Shown one piece after another: positions 5,832 through 7,479 of a stretch of 7,479 nucleotides of DNA. Made by a program: the position numbers and the translations under genes. The notes beneath the pieces were generated by a model. The model did no database searches. It was not told where the DNA came from and worked only from the letters and a program-made list of their open reading frames with translations. Origin of the DNA: Myxococcales bacterium UBA5297 (GTDB lineage Bacteria > Myxococcota > Myxococcia > Myxococcales > UBA5297); the NCBI GenBank assembly GCA_002408385.1, contig DHSB01000171.1, forward strand, positions 1 through 7,479. Reading direction: 5' to 3'. Each line of letters begins with the position of its first letter. Position 1 is the stretch's first letter.

Positions 5832-6941
5832 TCAGATGCGCATCGGCATGATCACCGCGGTGTAGCCGCGATCGGTCGCCGGCCGAACCACGCCGGGGCT
5901 CTGGTCGTCGACGATCTCGAAGCTGACGTCGTCCTCGCCCACGACGCTGAGCACGTCGACGAGGTAGCGGGCGTTGAAGCCGACCTCGACCTTGCCGCCG
6001 CTGTACTCGACCGGCAAGTCCTCGTGCGCCTCGCCGAGGTCCGGGTTCTGGCTCGAGACCCGGAGCTGGTTCTCGGTCAGCTCGATCTTGATCGCGTTCG
6101 ACTTCGCCTCCGACAGCAGGCTGATTCGCTTCAGGGTGGCCAGCAGCCGCTGGCGCGGCAGGGTGAGAGCTCCCTTGTTCTCCTGAGGAATGACCTCCTG
6201 GTAGTCGGGAAACTGTCCGTCGATGAGCCGCATGATCATCGACAGGCCGCTCTTCTTGAAGATGGCCGAGGTGTCGGTGAAGCCCAGGAAGCACTCGGCG
6301 TCGGGCGCCTCGTCAATCAGGCGGCGCAGCTCGAACAGACCTTTGCGCGGGATGATGACCCCGTGCTTGAGCTTCAGCTCGCTGCCTTCCATCGAGCGGG
6401 CGACCAGCGAGAGCCGATGGCCGTCGGTCGCCACCACCCGGACCGCGCCGGGCTCCGGGCTCTCGAAGTAGAGGCCGTTGAGGATGTAGCGCGTCTCGTC
6501 GGTGGAGATGGCGAAGCTCGTCTTCTCGATCATCTCGAGCAGCACCCGCCCATCGATTCGCGTCAGGCTCGCCTTCTCCTCCTTCGGAAGCGCCGGGTAC
6601 TCCTCGGCCGGCATGCCGAGCAGCTTGAAGCGGGCGTTGCCGCAGGAGATCTCGACGGTCGTGCCGCCGGTGAGCTGGACGGTGACCTGCGATTCGGGCA
6701 GCGCCTTGACGATGTCGAAGAGGTGCTTGGAGGCCAAGGTAATCGCGCCCTCGCGCAGCACCTCGGCCGGGTGCTCGCTCACCAGTCCGATGTCCAGGTC
6801 GAACGCGGTCAGGCTGACCCCGCTCTTCTTCGCCTGGATGAGGACGTTGGCGAGGATGGGAATGGTGGTCTTGCGCTCGGCGATGCCCTGCGCCCGGTGA
6901 AGGGCCTTGGCCAGTTCCTCAGCGGCAATGCGAAATTCCAT
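5832..6941 (-). CDS. dnaN: DNA polymerase III beta subunit (sliding clamp)
   Basis: The 369-residue product is the ring-forming clamp that tethers the replicative polymerase to DNA. It acts as a homodimer with three similar domains per chain. Its length is typical (about 366-375). Recognisable parts are the start MEFRIAAEELAKALHRAQGI, 'IPILANVLI' (28-36), the 'STDETRYILNGLYFE' segment, 'ATDGHRLSLV' with DGHRL at 173-177 (peptide-binding pocket region), 'GQFPDYQEVIP' (242-252) and the classic C-terminal 'YTAVIMPMRI', which forms the client-binding cleft. No lesion is visible. AGGGGAG at 6949-6955 on the minus strand, seven bases from the ATG, is the ribosome binding site. Upstream DnaA boxes suggest control by DnaA or closeness to the origin. 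No dnaA, recF or gyrB is visible in the window, so the usual dnaA-dnaN-recF order cannot be confirmed. Confidence 0.98.
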   Translation of the reverse strand: MEFRIAAEELAKALHRAQGIAERKTTIPILANVLIQAKKSGVSLTAFDLDIGLVSEHPAEVLREGAITLASKHLFDIVKALPESQVTVQLTGGTTVEISCGNARFKLLGMPAEEYPALPKEEKASLTRIDGRVLLEMIEKTSFAISTDETRYILNGLYFESPEPGAVRVVATDGHRLSLVARSMEGSELKLKHGVIIPRKGLFELRRLIDEAPDAECFLGFTDTSAIFKKSGLSMIMRLIDGQFPDYQEVIPQENKGALTLPRQRLLATLKRISLLSEAKSNAIKIELTENQLRVSSQNPDLGEAHEDLPVEYSGGKVEVGFNARYLVDVLSVVGEDDVSFEIVDDQSPGVVRPATDRGYTAVIMPMRI

Positions 6942-7019
6942 GGAGGCGCTCCCCTGCGGAAGGAAGAGAGAAGGATCTTTCTATCAGGATCTAGAAGCAG
7001 TAGGTAGGCCCTGTGGAGA

Positions 7020-7028
7020 TGTGGACAA
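7020..7028 (-). promoter_or_regulatory. DnaA box (TTGTCCACA)
   Basis: The plus strand reads TGTGGACAA, so the minus strand carries a perfect TTGTCCACA, a form of the DnaA binding site common in GC-rich bacteria. It lies 78 bases upstream of the dnaN start codon and points in the same direction as dnaN. The adjoining TGTGGAGAT (7012-7020) is a weaker match with two mismatches to TTATCCACA. Confidence 0.65.
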
Positions 7029-7176
7029 CGTACTGAAGTGTGCGGAATCAGTCGCCATCCCCGTCCCCAGGCTGTTGGGTACGAGCCGGTGGTTGCCTGT
7101 GTAGTAGTCGGGTGTCGGGCCGGTCAACAGATACTCCGACCAGGACACACAGAGTAGCCAACGGTTTTCCCAGGAC

Positions 7177-7185
7177 TTGTCCACA
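7177..7185 (+). promoter_or_regulatory. DnaA box (TTGTCCACA)
   Basis: The plus strand reads TTGTCCACA exactly, opposite in orientation to the box at 7020-7028 and about 150 bases from it. TTTTCCCAG at 7165-7173, just before it, resembles a weak second site. Two identical nine-base boxes within 170 bases in front of dnaN are unlikely to be chance. Confidence 0.65.
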
Positions 7186-7479
7186 GCCCGACTTTTGGAG
7201 CGCTTGCCGGCTGGAAAGGCCGCGGTGATGGCCGAAAAAAGTCCGGGAAGATCAAGGGCGTTAGCCGACCGCACGCTCGCGCGGTCCTCAGGCCGGCTGG
7301 TTGTTTGTGAATGGAGAAGAGGGCGCACCGGCTCACCGCGAGCTCGGGCCGCCGACCCGTTGGCGAAGCTGGATCTCCGCCGTCCATCACTTCCCACCGT
7401 CCATCGCTACCGCCGGTGTCTCGGCGGCACCGTGCGCGTTTTGTGGGAGCAGCTCACGCCCGACTTTGACACGGCTAGG

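Larger units (their letters stand above)
6942..7479. other. non-coding region upstream of dnaN, candidate origin segment
   Basis: These 538 bases contain no gene I can support. Open frames on both strands are low-quality and unlike proteins. Two exact TTGTCCACA boxes in opposite orientation (7020-7028 and 7177-7185) are the main signal, with weaker TTWTCCACA-like sites at 7012-7020 and 7165-7173. AGGATCT occurs twice (6972-6978 and 6986-6992) near the dnaN start. A CCGTCCATC direct repeat (7380-7388, 7397-7405) and a CCGCCG/CGGCGG hairpin (7410-7427) lie near the right edge. No clear AT-rich unwinding element is visible; base composition is only slightly less GC-rich around 6960-7180 than elsewhere. 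The sequence continues beyond the window. Confidence 0.5.

Noticed and set aside
6984..7397. 137-residue minus-strand open frame upstream of dnaN
   Set aside because: Its composition is S/R/A-rich without any recognisable motif, and it covers both DnaA boxes.
7228..7479. Plus-strand frame open from an ATG at 7228 to the window edge, ending in 'VRVLWEQLTPDFDTAR'
   Set aside because: The final residues faintly recall a DnaA N terminus (LWEQ-type), and a GTG start at 7432 is conceivable, but the frame is cut by the edge, has no good ribosome binding site, and most of it is R-rich and unlike protein.

Overview
This 7.5 kb window is a GC-rich piece of bacterial chromosome with no phage, transposase or CRISPR content. 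Codons favour G or C at the third position in every convincing gene. The gene content is a bacterial-type glycogen synthase, the DNA polymerase III sliding clamp, an OsmC-family protein and a START-like secreted protein. The style of the proteins and the high GC suggest a lineage such as Acidobacteriota or Myxococcota/Deltaproteobacteria. That is an impression only; no marker here fixes the phylum.

Layout. Positions 1-244 carry a short AACTCAN heptamer repeat with an inverted partner at the window edge. A secreted START/SRPBCC-like protein follows (245-898, +), then a possible 64-residue hydrophilic small protein (1119-1313, +). The next 695 bases hold no convincing gene but contain six tandem copies of a 41/42-bp repeat (about 1586-1830). 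Then comes a plus-strand run: glgA (2009-3514), an esterase-like alpha/beta hydrolase (3561-4310), a broken ATP-grasp ligase gene (4327 to about 5282) and an OsmC-family gene (5376-5810). The OsmC gene converges tail to tail with dnaN (5832-6941, -), with only 21 bases between the two stop codons. The last 538 bases, upstream of dnaN, hold two perfect TTGTCCACA DnaA boxes in opposite orientation and may be part of a replication origin or a DnaA-controlled dnaN promoter.

How the genes fit together. GlgA builds alpha-1,4-glucan from ADP-glucose. The esterase and the ATP-grasp gene are spaced 16 bases apart, with a strong ribosome binding site on the second, so they were probably co-transcribed as a pair of unknown substrate. 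The ATP-grasp member carries two in-frame stops and two +1 frameshifts, while the neighbouring genes are intact, so it looks like real decay in this strain or a local sequence error. The dnaN transcript appears to end at a hairpin and T-tract lying inside the 3' end of the OsmC gene.

I found no wholly new system. The items most worth a second look are the origin-like region, the 41/42-bp repeat array in front of glgA, and the lesion-rich ATP-grasp gene.
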